Assembly: GCA_025024175.1 (NCBI GenBank)
Contig: QCXZ01000064.1
Location: 20,394,286 to 20,458,285, forward strand
Source: Rhyzopertha dominica
Lineage: Eukaryota; Arthropoda; Insecta; Coleoptera; Bostrichidae
Length of the DNA stretch: 64,000 nucleotides
Reading direction: 5' to 3'
A program made the position numbers and the translations under genes. The notes under the pieces are model-generated. The model was not told the origin of the DNA. It was given only the letters and a program-made list of their open reading frames with translations, and searched no databases. This document shows, piece by piece, positions 34,085 through 45,903 of this stretch (position 1 is its first letter; every line of letters begins with the position of its first letter).

Positions 34085-34324
34085 TAAAATTAATTACAGA
34101 AATACGACTACTCTATATATTTCTACCCTCTTCTTTCTTGCACTTGATTTATCAGTATCCCTGTCATTGTGCTTATAGTACTATTTAATTCTCATAATAA
34201 TATAACAATAAACAAAATTTTGAAAATATTTGTGCTTCGTGTTCTTTACAAGGAAACGAAATAGAATATGTGTTTGAAAACAATTCATCCACTACATTGT
34301 CAAAAACAATACTGTAAATATTAA

Positions 34325-34393
34325 AATGCATGTCTATGTTGTGCTGTGTACACCTCAACCAACTGCAGATAGATCTATTTCGCTGTCCTTACA
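34325..34393 (-). ncRNA. Hammerhead retrozyme family 2 fragment
   Basis: The minus strand holds the 3' half of the family 2 ribozyme: part of stem II (UGUAAGGACAGC), GAAA, stem III, the cleavage C, the 3' strand of stem I and the common end CATGCATTTT. The CUGAUGA strand is absent, so it is truncated at its 5' side within stem II, as a 5'-truncated retro-insertion would be. Confidence 0.75.
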
Positions 34394-34778
34394 TTATGTT
34401 TGGTTAAAATATTATTTTTTTTTAACTGTGAAATGATCTGATTTGGCTGACTTAGCGGTCTTCTTGATTTGAAAATAGTAAGTGTAGATGAAGGACCAGT
34501 TGTATCAGAAACATTTGTTTGATAAAGATGATGCCTACATGTGAAGCATTTCGAAGATTTAATTTTTTTGCATATAAAGCTCTATCGGAAGAATTACTGT
34601 TACCGTTCGGCACCACACAATACTTTCACATTTGAGCTATTTCAGAAACATTACACAAATACCACACCAAATGTATGGTTATGCATGTCACTGGCGAGCG
34701 CTTTTACTACTATATTGCATCTCTTACTAGACCTCTCCCTCCCACATTGACTACGAATCTGGGCCGCAATTGCATACA

Positions 34779-36340
34779 CCCACACAGCACATGATAGCCT
34801 ATGGATATCTATCAGATAACCACATGATCCATATCATATCTCATCTATGTGATACATCCATTAGATGTGAAATAGATATTCATCAATCACCTATGCCAAA
34901 TCATCCAAATTGTCATTATTTTGTAAGATGTACGTAACATGATATACCTAACTACTTTACAATATCAATCATTTGAATTTTAAAGAATAATAAAATCATG
35001 GTGATGTCTACTCGGTTTGATAATGGATGTCTAATGGATATATAAACGTTCTATAAGGTAAACAATCTTGGCAAAATCTACTTATATAAATTATTGTACC
35101 CTAATCATTTATTGTTATTCTTTAATACTATATGGAGAATTAGTTCATTAAATTTTTATCCCTTAGTTTGTGTAGGCATAATATAGTAAATGTAATCCAC
35201 TTAGTCGGTGTTGCCAAGTGTGGGAAAGCTGATAAGGATATACAAAAGCTGTGTCAGAAAAGCAATCATTATACAATTATTTTTTCATATGACAAGTGCT
35301 GAATTCGTATATAAATTTAATCTTTAAACTATAATGTCATTTTATTTAACATTATCTACTTCTACTATTATTTAGACTTAAAGCAATACAAGTTCACTAC
35401 CGAGATACTAGTAATTGAGGCACTGGCAACGTCTTACTCCACGTATCCATCTTGGACCGTCTGTCTCTGTTATGTGAAGTAATAATGTGCGCCATCGCTA
35501 TAACCATAANAATAACTTGTTTGNGATTGTGCGATGATCAAATATGGAAAATATATTTAACGTTACCGGTAAGTATTTCTTCTTTTGTTGGCGTTTTATG
35601 TTTTATCTTAAGCAACATTATTTACCGTCGATATATGGTTTAAATATTCGGTATTTACTGGAAACTTAACCTCACTTTCTTGCAAAACCTTGTGCTTCGT
35701 ATATAATAGTGATATTGCGTGTGAATTTTCCATTGAACGTTGCTGATAATGAAACAGAAGTTGAGAGACCAGTAATTAAAGAATATCAAATTACTAAATA
35801 AAATCCCATGCTTTATGAAATTAAATAACAATTGTTAACCATTTAAACGTGGAAAGGACAACACTTTTGCCATAAGGGTAGCAATTTATTATTAAAAATT
35901 TAGAATGTAACAATTGAATTTGCAAGAATAATTTAGAATTGTAAAATTTTGTCTATTGCACTGTGTGTTTAAACCATATTAAATGATTAGCTAATAAAGA
36001 ATTTCATGTAACATGCCCGTATTTTTATCTTATCAATTTATTTTTTGCAGGACTTATCATCAAAGTTAGTGGCTTCAATGACCTACATATAAGTGCAATG
36101 TTCTTTTTTAAATTTTGTATTAGAAAAGTTTTTACTAATAAACTTTACAAGTACACGCTATATTTTTATGCTACTATTAGAAGAGCATTAGATATGAAAT
36201 ACATATCCATCAAGCATCCACAGCTACAGGTTTTAGCCAACTTCAAGCTGTCCATTAGATGTTAAAAAGCACATCTATAAGATGGATATCCAGAAATTAC
36301 GTTTTATAGATATCCATTAGAGCAGCTTGTGCTGTGTGGG
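34779..36340. mobile_element. DNA transposon with CCCACACAGCAC inverted ends
   Basis: CCCACACAGCAC (34779-34790) is inverted exactly at 36329-36340. The next 20-30 bp also pair loosely through ATGGATATCTAT, a motif that recurs inside the element near both ends (34800-34880, 36180-36320) as subterminal repeats. No transposase was recognised. It encloses a hydrophobic short ORF with a strong splice donor (35452-35643). The element is non-autonomous and its superfamily is unknown; no clear TSD. Confidence 0.65.
35485..36089 (+). other. Possible two-exon mini-ORF inside the TIR element
   Basis: From ATG 35485 a frame of 28 codons runs to CCG 35566-35568 and meets a strong donor CG|GTAAGT. A good acceptor, TTTATTTTTTGCAG, ends at 36050. 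Joining them keeps phase and adds about 12 codons to a stop. The product would be short, with a hydrophobic start (MCAIAIT). It may be a captured host exon pair, a remnant of the element's own gene, or chance. Two undetermined bases lie in exon 1. Confidence 0.2.
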
Positions 36341-39300
36341 CAGTTACCATACGGTCGCGCGTATACCTCTCTTATCTACTACCGTGGTTTATGTACTGTT
36401 GGTGTCGATGGTGCTTCAAATAAACTGTTTTATTGCACTTGACTGTGGATGAAAAGAAGTGTCCAGAGAGCATCGTCGCACCGCAAGACGAAACAAAACG
36501 TGCAAGTGCTGCAAAGGAAAGATGTACAAGTCTATTAATCCGTAGGATCAACAGGATTGTATACATGACAGGAAATATCTAAAGCATAAAATTCCTTAAC
36601 ATTTGGGAATTAAGGGAATAGCGGGATTCAGTACAGTCAGTCAAGGTTTCACTGTAATAAAGATGTTTGACTTAGGTTTAGTCATGAGCGGACTTACGTA
36701 ATATTCCAGGCCCTCAAGTGTATACTAGAGATCTAACAATCTATCGCACATGGAATTAGTCTCACAAACATCCAGACCAATAGAACCCATAGCATCATTT
36801 TCAACTTTTTCGCCCCTAGAATCCAACCTATTCACTCATTCCATATTCATAAGTCCACTACAGCACAGAAATATCCCATCCTACTCTTTTAAATCATCTC
36901 TCCCTCTATTTCTACGGCAGCAGACAACTTCAACCGGGTGCCCTCAACCTTATCCCTGGACAGACCGCCAGAGGACATAGGGATCAACCACATAAGCAAC
37001 ATCAACCGTCCATCAGTGCATAGTGCCGCGGATGAAGTGAAAAGCAGAACATAGTGTTGAAAAATGATGTGAAGCGTTAAATGCATATACCTAAATTAAT
37101 TAATTGTAACTAAATAAGTTTAGGATTTAGAAAAATCGTGGGGGGGGGTGATGTAACACTCTGTATATCTGTCTGCAATTTATTACCAGGAAATGTACCG
37201 ACAGAAATTGCAACTATGTAAATTGTTAGCACATCGACCCAGGGACTAGGATGTCGAAGTATGTTAAGTTTAGGACAGTGGCATCTTTTTTGCAAACGGC
37301 TGCAGTCGTTGCGCTATCGATGCGATCAAATAATTCTAGCTTTTTTTTCAGCCCAGTCGAAATTTTTATATTATTTTTTTTGTTGTTGCATCAACTTGTG
37401 AATTCAGTTTAGTACTATCGTAAGAAAATAACGAGTTCCTACAAAAAAGGGTAAGTCCAATTATTTAATACTACCAACTACGACTTACGTCAGTTTCCAG
37501 ATACCTCACGTACGTGTAAAATTTTGTGCTAAATTTATTTCTTGTCCATTTTATTTCATATTTTTGTGTCATTAGAATCATATTGTATTTGAATATTCAA
37601 TTCTCGTGTGAAGTAGGTAACGAATTCACATTCACCTAGATAATTGCACGGATCGACAACCAGCACAATCGTCGGCACAGGTGAACTCCCGGAATTTTCT
37701 TTTTTCCATCATTTAGGCAAGCTTTCTTCAGGTAGGTCTAAAGAAACTGGACGTCCAGTCGAATGCAGGGAGTAATATAAGCATTTAAAGCAATTTGCTT
37801 TGCCATGACAGGCCTTCTGATGGCAATCAAGAATCCAAGAATCCATACTGCAAAGAGTGATCACAAAATAAACTGTAGATACGTAAAGTAAGTAACAAAA
37901 AAGTAGAAGTTAAGTGTTTTACACATCGCAATTCACTACAAACAGAATTGGCAGGTCACAGTTGCATGCTTAAATACACTTAATATATCGTGTGATAAGT
38001 GTGTTTTTCCTACATTATACATATCTTTAAGTCCGGCCCAGACGTTGAAAGCAGCCGCTTGTTTACAATGTTTACCTCTTTTCGGAGAATTTACGTACCC
38101 ATTATTTCACTTTATTGTTGAATTTATGGTAGGTCCTTGAGAAGGTAAAGCAATAAAATCGAGTTTTCGTTTGGTGTACTATACCATGTTGCTCACGAAG
38201 CGAACTCGATGATGATGAACCATTAAACCACGGTACCGTAGAATTAATAAAAATTTCTATTTGGCGAAAGCAGCCGGTAAAACACGAGTGTGCTACGTGC
38301 AGTATTCCAATTTCCACCGTTTTAATGACCACCTGTAAATGAATAACCGCAAACAAAAACAGAGGAAACCGTAGACATGGGGACGATTGCCGGTCAACCG
38401 CATGACTGTCGGACGTTGGTTGTGGCGGAACGCGATCACAGTTCCATTTTTAGCGGTAAAGCAAATATCGCGTTACAGCGAACGGGTTTAGCTTTGTTCT
38501 GCATCGAGTACATGATGGAGGGGATATTACAGCTCGGAGCATCGAAAGTTAAAAAGTCATTTTTCTGCTCTAGTAAGTAATTTGAAGTCCCCAAAGTTCG
38601 CGAGTTCCGGGAAGTGGGTTAAAACCTGGGGCATGGATAATGGGGCGAGCATTTTGGCAGTCATACACCGAAACAAACTAAAGCAGTGGGCGATTTTACT
38701 GCTGCAATTTGTCATGTTGCACCGAGTTTTCTCGCAAAGTGTTGGTCAGCGTCAGTGATGTTTTGTTTTTGTAATAACCGACGTGGACTCGGGCCAAGTG
38801 CATTACTGTTACGACTCCTGGACACTAATACAATTTGGACGAATGTCTGTCAGATCCGGACCAGAAAGTTGTTGTGATGGCCAAACTAATTATATTACCA
38901 ACTTATTTTTAAAGCGTTTGTTGGGAATTTCTTTGTTTCACAAAGGGTTTAGGCTGTATTAGCGTATAATAAGTAGAAGCTTCTTCGACTATTATTGTCA
39001 GTATACCCTTTGGTATGTTTAATAGGATAGTTGAAGACCATACCCATAGAAAAATATAGCCTAACTGCACTTTTCTGATTTAATGAATCTCCAGCATAAT
39101 GCAATGCCCATTTAAACTTGCTGGAAGCTCATGAGAGCCAACAGTATTCTCTATCATTAAGCGGAATTATAAGCTTATCTTAAATTCATATTGAAAGTGA
39201 CACTGTCTAATTTAATTTTGAGTTTGGGTAAAGAGAATATTGCTTATAAAAGATTTTTTCTCTGTTAATTTATAAAAAAATCATCCAATATTTCTAGATA

Positions 39301-41159
39301 TACCTTTAGATGGCTCATAACCAGCAATGATATTAAGCACTTCTTCTTGGTGCACAGTAGTTTATAGGCCGACCATGACCGCTTTTCGGTCGAAAATAGA
39401 CTGATTTTTTTGCCTGTTTGCATACGTTAATTAAAATTTTATTGAGCATAAATTAATTTGATATTTTTTTGTCATTTCTCTATTTTAGGAAAGTTATGTA
39501 ACTGCTCTTTTATAAAAACAAATATGCAAACTAAGACCTATTATGAACATCAAACCATGTAAACAATTTAGTTGTTTGCAATGACAGCTGCCTACTAGAT
39601 GTAAACGTATAAGGCAATGAATAGTTATTTCATTTGTAATTATTTCTTTCAATGTATCATATCCGAAAATGATGTAAGTTTTCGCGGCATTCAAGAAGTA
39701 CACCTTTTGGTGGTAAACTGGATGTAGTTTTAAAATTAATACGTTGTTTTTAAAAGCATTAATACGCAAAACAAATAATAGGCAAAAGCAATCTCTGAGG
39801 TAAGCTTACACAGCGCCCTTTAGTTCCTCCACAAAAAATACGTTCGTAATCTGATTCCCCTATACTAAAAACCCCTTTATTAATTTCAGCAAAACTGAAT
39901 GAAACAAGTAGTAATTATAGGCAAAAAAAACTTAATCAAAAAGCCATCTCCAAAAGCTAAAAATTTATTAAGGAAGCAAAATTGACCTATATAGCCTTTT
40001 GCCTAAAGAATCTATTGTTCCTCTATGGCCCTATGATTGTAGAAACGATATACACCCTGTATAAGTTAAAGTATGAAAAATTTTCACNACCCATGCTTTT
40101 TATGTAGTTTCAGAANATTATAGGCGAAATGTTTATGTACCATGAAACGAAGTTACGTTACTTCCTGTATCTTTTTTTTAAGACGAAGTGATCTGCTATA
40201 TTGTAAACGACGTTTATACAAAAAAATCTGATACTCCCGCAGTTCAGTCCAATTTCAAGGTTCGAAAAAAAGCGCTCCAGAGAACTACGTCGAAGTGAAA
40301 TTAGTAAATTACACTTCTAGTTAAAGTTCTATTTAAAAATAATTTAATGACTTTGCAGTTTCGTAGAAGGTTTAGGATGATAAATACTTCAGCTAAAATT
40401 GCACACCTATAACTTTTTTTGAGACGGACGAACGTAAAGGTATAAGAAGCGTTTTGAATTCAACTTCAAGTTTTAGTTTTGCGACGGGGAGTTAAAAAAA
40501 AGCAAAAGGAATTAGATTAGGTAGATTTAATTGTGGCATTTTATATTTGGTTTCACTAATTTCAGAAGCGGATGATACGATTAAACCTGAAAATCATAAA
40601 GAACGATTAGGCTTATGATGATTGTGATCTTGTTAGAGCCAAAAACGCTAGCCAGTAGACGACTGTGAAGATGAAAGCGTGATGTATGAATTAAGTAGCA
40701 AATGATAAACTGTCTACAAATATGTATAATATAAATATGGTGAGAATCTATTTAGACGTAAACTATCAAGCAACTTTACAAAGGTATGGGTTCTTTTTAT
40801 TAAAATTTAGAGATGTTGAACATACTATTCAAATATTTGTAACAAAACTGCCTAAAGGTACCAAAACTATTTTGAATAAATTTTTGAAGTAGATTTGAAT
40901 TGCTTGTGAACAGTTTCAGCCGGTTTCAATATTACAATAAGCTGCTTTGCCAAGAATCTAGTCAGAAATTTAGTAATGCAGTGGGTAGCGTACCGGGCTC
41001 TGTACCTGGCGGTCAAAACGAAAATTTTTACAATTCCTATTAACATTTGCCATCTTAATGAATATGACAGCTCCCTATTTAAACATAAAAACACACATTA
41101 AAGGCGAGTGGTCTCAATCAAATGGATTTATAGAGAATGAAATTTAACTCTTATATACC
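36341..41159. other. Mostly unique sequence; GC-richer island at 38030-38880
   Basis: No gene recognised. The island has mixed short ORFs without motifs and forkhead-like TTGTTTAC strings near 38060. ACACCCTGTATA at 40050 looks like one end of a mariner-type MITE whose other end was not found. Undetermined bases at 40088 and 40116. Confidence 0.3.
37708..37780. repeat. Dispersed repeat around GGACGTCC, copy 2
   Basis: Matches 32790-32860: ATTTAGGCAAGCTTTCTTCA and GAAACTGGACGTCCAGTCGA. Family unknown. Confidence 0.45.
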
Positions 41160-41164
41160 ATGTA

Positions 41165-41202
41165 GTTATATTATATTATATTATATTATATTATATTATA
41201 AC
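41165..41202. repeat. (TATAT)n-type pentanucleotide microsatellite
   Basis: About seven uninterrupted copies of ATATT. Confidence 0.9.
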
Positions 41203-43285
41203 ATGGTTGCAAATCTAAATCCAAATCACGTCCCTGTCGCACATTCGTTTAATCTGGTTGCCCGCATTGCACCTCGAGAGCAAAGTCACTGCAGTCGGAC
41301 ACACGCTACAACAAACACAATGAAGTACGTGGACCTATCCGCATACGGCGTTATGCTCTGCGATAATTTAGGCTGAAAAAATCGCCACGTCGGATGCATT
41401 AGCAACTGGCGTCCGGCCAGCAGCAGATTTGTAATGTATTTTCCAGGTTCGCAAAATAAAAATAATATTCGGTGCTGTCCCCGTACTAACGAGGGGATGA
41501 CATGTTTGTTCTGTTGCTGTTTGAAGCTGTGGAATGTGTGGGGTCGGGGTGTAATGAGAGTTCTTTGTCAGGCTCGTCGGCACTTAATGCAGTTGCATGT
41601 AAAGTAAGAGTGCCTAAATTACTATTTTCGAAGAGATTTATTACAGTACGTACACGAGGAATACAAGATAAATATGTAGGGAGTTGCATGTTATTCTGCA
41701 TTGGAGAGAATACTCCCTCTGTTTTTAAATGCATAGTTACTTGGAATTGATATTTACGTTTTGTTGGTCCATAATGGACAAGTTTATGTTACTTTATTTT
41801 ATAATTTTGCACGACATTTTCACAGTGAAGATAAAATTCAGACAAATATTGGATGTTTCGCCATCCATCTTAGTGTTTTATTTAGAAACAATACTGAGAC
41901 TGAAGACGTCCTAATCTGGTTCAATATTTTAACTCGTCTAGTTCCTACTTTTTCAATCACTGATTCATAGGTCAATTGTTAGACAAGACCTATTTCCGTA
42001 TGTTCGGCACTCTGATACCTCAGTCTCATTTAAAGATGGAAAAGTTCTTCTAGGTCTTGATGGTTTCCTGTCAAGTTTAAACCAGAAACGTGGCTCTCGT
42101 GCTAGTATCTGTGTCTCATCGAGCTTGTTCTACTACTAGTGATTTGCAACACTGTTCGTAAATGGTGTGGCTCACATGTCTGATTTGTACATGGGTGTAT
42201 GATGGTATGGTACAGACAAGACAGGCGATTGTGAGGGTTTAGCGATCTTCAATAAAGAGGCATGCAAGATGTTTTTCATCCCATGTCTCGTCAGCGACTG
42301 TCCAATCTTCTTTGTTATTACTGTTGTAGGATAGATAAGCTGTTCAAACACCTTATTATTCGAATGTTTGGTGATATCCTTCTCGATGCATGTCTTGCTG
42401 TAACCTGTAACAAGACTTTTTCGTCGAACACTCATGGCTTGCAATAAACAACCCGTCGTGGACTTGGCTATATTGAACTATTCATTTATAGATGTACGTA
42501 CGATTCTTCAAATACGGTTCCGCCAAATCGGTTTGTGGTTGTCACGTTGATAATTAAGAAGTTCTTTTTATGCGAACTTGTTTCTTCGGAACGCCAATTC
42601 TAGCGGTGAGGGGCTAAATTTTCCATTCGACTAGTTTTCGAATTAGAAGCTGAAAGAGTGGTGTCGCCAATTTTGAAGATTTTCTGAGCAAATAGACTAT
42701 TAAGTTGTTATCGATTTGGGATCAGTTTAAAAAAAACTTCATTAAGACACGTGGATGCTAAAATTGGGATACTGAGACCTTGCTAGATCCATTTTTAGGA
42801 GTATTGAACATTCACACATCGCCGTCTTAGGAGTAATCTATCCCGAATATTTAANACATACGAGCCGACTACGTATATAAGGAGTAAGAAACCATCTAAT
42901 CGAACGTTTGTTAATTCCTCCTCGTCCTGGGATATTGACAGTTAGGAAGGACTCGTCAGTCAGGTTGTAGATATGGAACCCTCTTTATCCTTACGATCTT
43001 TCGTCATTGGAGGATCCGTTAACTAACCACTGGTAGCTATCAGCGACACCCCGTGTTGAGATCATGTAGGAGTTCACAGATAAGATTGTTATTGTTTTTA
43101 ACAACCCTTCCTAACCAAACAATTTAAATTACGGTCGCCTGCTACGAATCGTTCGTTATTGCGAAGCACTGGCCAGTGCGGGGGTGTAGGGAAACGGTTT
43201 GCGGATACTAACGAATATACTCAGATTCCGGTTCTTCCGATTCTTGTTCTTCTTGGCATAATTAACTTCATTACGGTTTTTTCCA
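41203..43285. other. No supported gene
   Basis: A minus-strand frame at 42444-42172 has a KKIGQSLTRHGMK stretch that faintly recalls the PLE linker before GIY-YIG, but no nuclease motif follows. One undetermined base (42855). Confidence 0.3.
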
Positions 43286-43438
<153 letters not shown>

Positions 43439-43475
43439 GCCAACGTTTCGTTACAAAGTTTGCAACTTTATCAAG
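43439..43475 (-). ncRNA. PLE-type hammerhead-like hairpin beside the ATT array
   Basis: The minus strand reads UUGAUAA (43474-43468), then an 8-bp stem GUUGCAAA/UUUGUAAC with one G-U pair and a single-base loop, then GAAAC (ending about 43445) and GUUGGC, then AATAAT repeats. This parallels the 11189-11221 hairpin, whose core is UUGACAA. It looks like the end of a PLE-type or ribozyme-bearing retroelement that leads into the microsatellite. Confidence 0.45.
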
Positions 43476-44231
43476 GCTTATAATAAGTCGTCAAAAAAGA
43501 CATCAAGTTATAATATTTAAAGTCCATGTATTTTCTTTTCTTTAATTTAATATACACTCTACCTGTATAAGCGTAACAAGTAAAAAAATGTGTGGCGCCC
43601 CCTTTGTCGCCATCAGCATTGGAACCCCCACTCATCAGACTTCATCGACCGGATACGGACTACAAGTAGCACATCTTTCTTGACACCTTGGCTATGCCTT
43701 ATGCGCGATTATTCTGGCGCTGTCTGATTACTGTGCTGATCTTGGACAACGATCTTTACGTTGACATTTTTTGCCGACTCCGTACCTCTCACACTTTATG
43801 TTTGGTTTTCTTGGAACTACGCATGGTAACAACCCATTGCCGCATAAATTATGTAGACGTCTGTTCATTCTAAGACTAACGCCACGGTTCCGTTCTGGCC
43901 GCCGCGACACAAACCTTTTAAGGTTAAACCAATTACCTATTTGTCCCCTATAAAGCCGCTCTAGTTGAGAAAAATTTGCATATCTTCTTACTCAGGGCGT
44001 ACTGACAAATGAATGAAGCTTTCTGTTATGCCTATGCAGCTAGCCCCAAAGCATAATTTTCTCTATTTTGTTAAAAGAAACAGAAATAAAAAAAGAAACA
44101 CAAATACCACTGTACTGATAAGACTAAAAAAACTAATGGATTCTTGTCTTACAAAGAAAACTTTTGAGCCAAAATTTATTGAAATACATCCAGTATTACT
44201 GGGTGTTTTTATTTGTATGCCGTATGTAAAA
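43476..44231. other. Unique flank of the PLE insertion
   Basis: A plus-strand frame from 44013 (basic, rich in K, R, N and T) runs into the PLE target site. Without the insertion it would end a few codons after SYED. No family recognised. Confidence 0.3.
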
Positions 44232-44280
44232 AGTTATGAAGATTTTGGTTTGAAGGCTTCCGTGGTTGTTGTCGATGACA

Positions 44281-44372
44281 TGTTGTTTTCCGGGCTGGTT
44301 CCCACGTTGGTTATTAGACCTTGACGTTTCGACATTCATGTCGGTGTCTTCCTCAGTAGTAGCTCTGAAACT
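44281..44372 (-). ncRNA. PLE hammerhead ribozyme, 3' terminal copy
   Basis: On the minus strand: CUGAGGA (44356-44350), stem II GACAC/AUGUC with one mismatch, GAAA (44330-44327), then CGUC with the minimal ACGU stem III typical of PLE hammerheads. Stem I next to the core is weaker than in the other copy. Activity may rely on dimers, as reported for minimal-stem-III HHRs. Confidence 0.75.
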
Positions 44373-44380
44373 AAAGTGTC

Positions 44381-45676
44381 CTAGTCCGCTCGGGCATTTA
44401 TACTCGTCCGAGTCACTGACGCGTGGGCGTTGTTACGCATGACCGGTTTCCAGATTCCAGGTAGTTCAATGCCCCGGTCTCGGTTGCAATTGTGCGGGTT
44501 CTTCTGGATTTCGATGGCTTCCTTGTACAGTCTCGGCCAGAATCTCGCTTCCCTCGACAGCATTTGTGCTTCCTCGANTTTGATGATGTGGCCAGTCTCC
44601 ATTCGATGTTCTGCTACAGCCGACCTATCACCTTGCCAGTCTCTGGTGTCCCTCATGTGCTCCTTGATTCTCGTGCTGATGTGCCTTCCGGTTTGGCCGA
44701 TGTAAACCTTACCACAGCTGCATGGGATGCTGTACACACCTTGTGTTTGTAGCTCCTCAGTCGTCGAACGATATTTCGGAAAGGCGTTAGCTATCTTTCT
44801 CGGGGCGGTGAAGATGGTGTTTATATGATGTCTTCTCAGCATCCGTCCGATATTATCTGTACATCCATTGACGTAGGGCAGGTATGCTGCAGCGATGTTC
44901 TCCTCTGGTTCCTTCCTCCGTGGTTGCTTGTTGATAGCCTTCTCAATCTGTGCCTTAGGATATCCGTTCTTCTGTAGTGCTCTGCGTAGATGTTCTAATT
45001 CCTCTTCTAGGTGGTCTGGTTCGTTAACTAGCTTCGCCCGCTGTATCGGCGTGTTGATGACTCCTTGTTTTTGGGCGGGGTGGTGGTGTGAATCTGCATG
45101 CAGGTAGCGATCCGTGTGGGTTGGCTTCCTATAGACCCGATGTCCTAGCGTGCCGTCTTGTTTCCTTGTCACCATCACATCCAGGAAGGGTATGGCGCCA
45201 TTGGTCTCCATCTCCATCGTGAATTGTATGCCGCTATGGATACTATTTAGATGGTCCAGGANCTCCTTTATGTTCTGTTCTCCATGCGGCCAGACGGTAA
45301 AAGTGTCGTCCACGTATCTAAACCAACACTTAGGTTTAAGCCGTGCCGATGCCAATGCAGTTGTCTCGAAGGCTTCCAAGTAAATGTTAGCTATCAGCGG
45401 AGAAAGCGGTGACCCCATCGGAGCACCTTCTGTCTGCTCGTAGTATTCCTCCTGGAACTTGAAGAAAGTAGATTTCAGGCAGATATTCGCAAGTTGAACT
45501 AGTTCTTCATCCACGTCTTCTTCTTGTAGACGTTTCTTCAACTCCCTTAAGGCATCGTCCAATGGTATCTTCGTGAAGAGTGAGGTGATATCAAAGCTTA
45601 CTAAGATGTCCTCCGGGTCCAGTCTGATCTTCATTTTCTCAAGAAGGTCTCCGGCGTTCCTGACGTACCCGCACAA
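44381..45676 (-). CDS. Penelope-like RT and GIY-YIG endonuclease (N-truncated)
   Basis: A 431-codon uninterrupted frame. RT motif A is SFDITSLFTKIPL (Asp29). Motif B is GSPLSPLIANIYLE (residues 88-101) and the catalytic YVDD is at 121-124. The thumb region runs through KPTHTDRYLH (185-194). The GIY-YIG nuclease starts at about residue 312: GVYSIPCSCGKVYIGQTG, then RIKEH (336-340), AEH at 355-357, an EAIEI helix and NCNRDRG. The paired Cys before YIG and the His after it fit the zinc-binding variant of PLE nucleases. The N-terminal part of the RT (fingers) is lost by truncation, so the protein cannot be functional despite the open frame. Two codons contain undetermined bases (about 44579 and 45262). 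Its closest relative in the window is the frameshifted copy at 11.4-13.0 kb, a different family. Confidence 0.93.
   Translation of the reverse strand: MCGYVRNAGDLLEKMKIRLDPEDILVSFDITSLFTKIPLDDALRELKKRLQEEDVDEELVQLANICLKSTFFKFQEEYYEQTEGAPMGSPLSPLIANIYLEAFETTALASARLKPKCWFRYVDDTFTVWPHGEQNIKEXLDHLNSIHSGIQFTMEMETNGAIPFLDVMVTRKQDGTLGHRVYRKPTHTDRYLHADSHHHPAQKQGVINTPIQRAKLVNEPDHLEEELEHLRRALQKNGYPKAQIEKAINKQPRRKEPEENIAAAYLPYVNGCTDNIGRMLRRHHINTIFTAPRKIANAFPKYRSTTEELQTQGVYSIPCSCGKVYIGQTGRHISTRIKEHMRDTRDWQGDRSAVAEHRMETGHIIKXEEAQMLSREARFWPRLYKEAIEIQKNPHNCNRDRGIELPGIWKPVMRNNAHASVTRTSINARAD
44397..44403 (-). promoter_or_regulatory. TATA box in PLE 3' terminal copy
   Basis: TATAAAT on the minus strand lies upstream of the minus-strand hammerhead, with the same order and spacing as 45764-45770. 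It overlaps the end of the coding frame. Confidence 0.45.
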
Positions 45677-45763
45677 TTACAACCGAGACCGCAGCATTGA
45701 ACTACCTGGAATCTGGAAACCGGTCATGTGTAACAACGCCCACGCGTCAGTGACCCGGACGAG

Positions 45764-45770
45764 TATAAAT
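45764..45770 (+). promoter_or_regulatory. TATA box in inverted PLE terminal copy
   Basis: TATAAAT sits about 37-40 nt before the start of hammerhead stem I at 45803. The TATA-then-ribozyme order matches both retrozyme families. Confidence 0.45.
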
Positions 45771-45802
45771 GTCAGAGCGGACTAGGACACTTCAGTTTCA
45801 GA

Positions 45803-45856
45803 GCTACTTCTGAGGAAGACACCGACATGAGTGTCGAAACGTCAAGGTCTAATAGC
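45803..45856 (+). ncRNA. PLE hammerhead ribozyme, inverted 5' copy
   Basis: CUGAGGA (45810-45816), then stem II GACAC (45818-45822) / GUGUC (45831-45835) with an 8-nt loop, then GAAA (45836-45839) and the minimal stem III ACGU with cleavage C at 45843. Stem I pairs CUU (45807-45809) with AAG (45844-45846), then after a 6-nt bulge GCUA (45803-45806) with UAGC (45853-45856). All core positions fit CUGANGA...GAAA...UH. Probably active, at least as a dimer given the tiny stem III. Confidence 0.85.
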
Positions 45857-45903
45857 CAACGTGGGAACCAGCCCGGAAAACAACATATCAGTTATGAAGA
45901 TTT

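Larger units (their letters stand above)
44246..45889 (-). mobile_element. Penelope-like element, 5'-truncated, with inverted terminal copy and 14-bp TSD
   Basis: AGTTATGAAGATTT flanks the insertion exactly (44232-44245 and 45890-45903). The coding strand is minus. The 3' terminal region (44490 down to about 44281) recurs inverted at about 45670-45889 on the 5' side, including the last coding codons, the TATA box and the hammerhead. The two copies differ at several bases. Such inverted 5' partial copies, terminal repeats and ribozymes are features of PLEs. The RT is cut at its 5' end where the inverted copy joins (about 45676). Confidence 0.95.

Noticed and set aside
42172..42444. Minus-strand frame with KKIGQSLTRHGMK, possibly the PLE linker before GIY-YIG
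   Set aside because: No YIG or RxKEH motif follows in any frame, and the upstream frames lack RT motifs.
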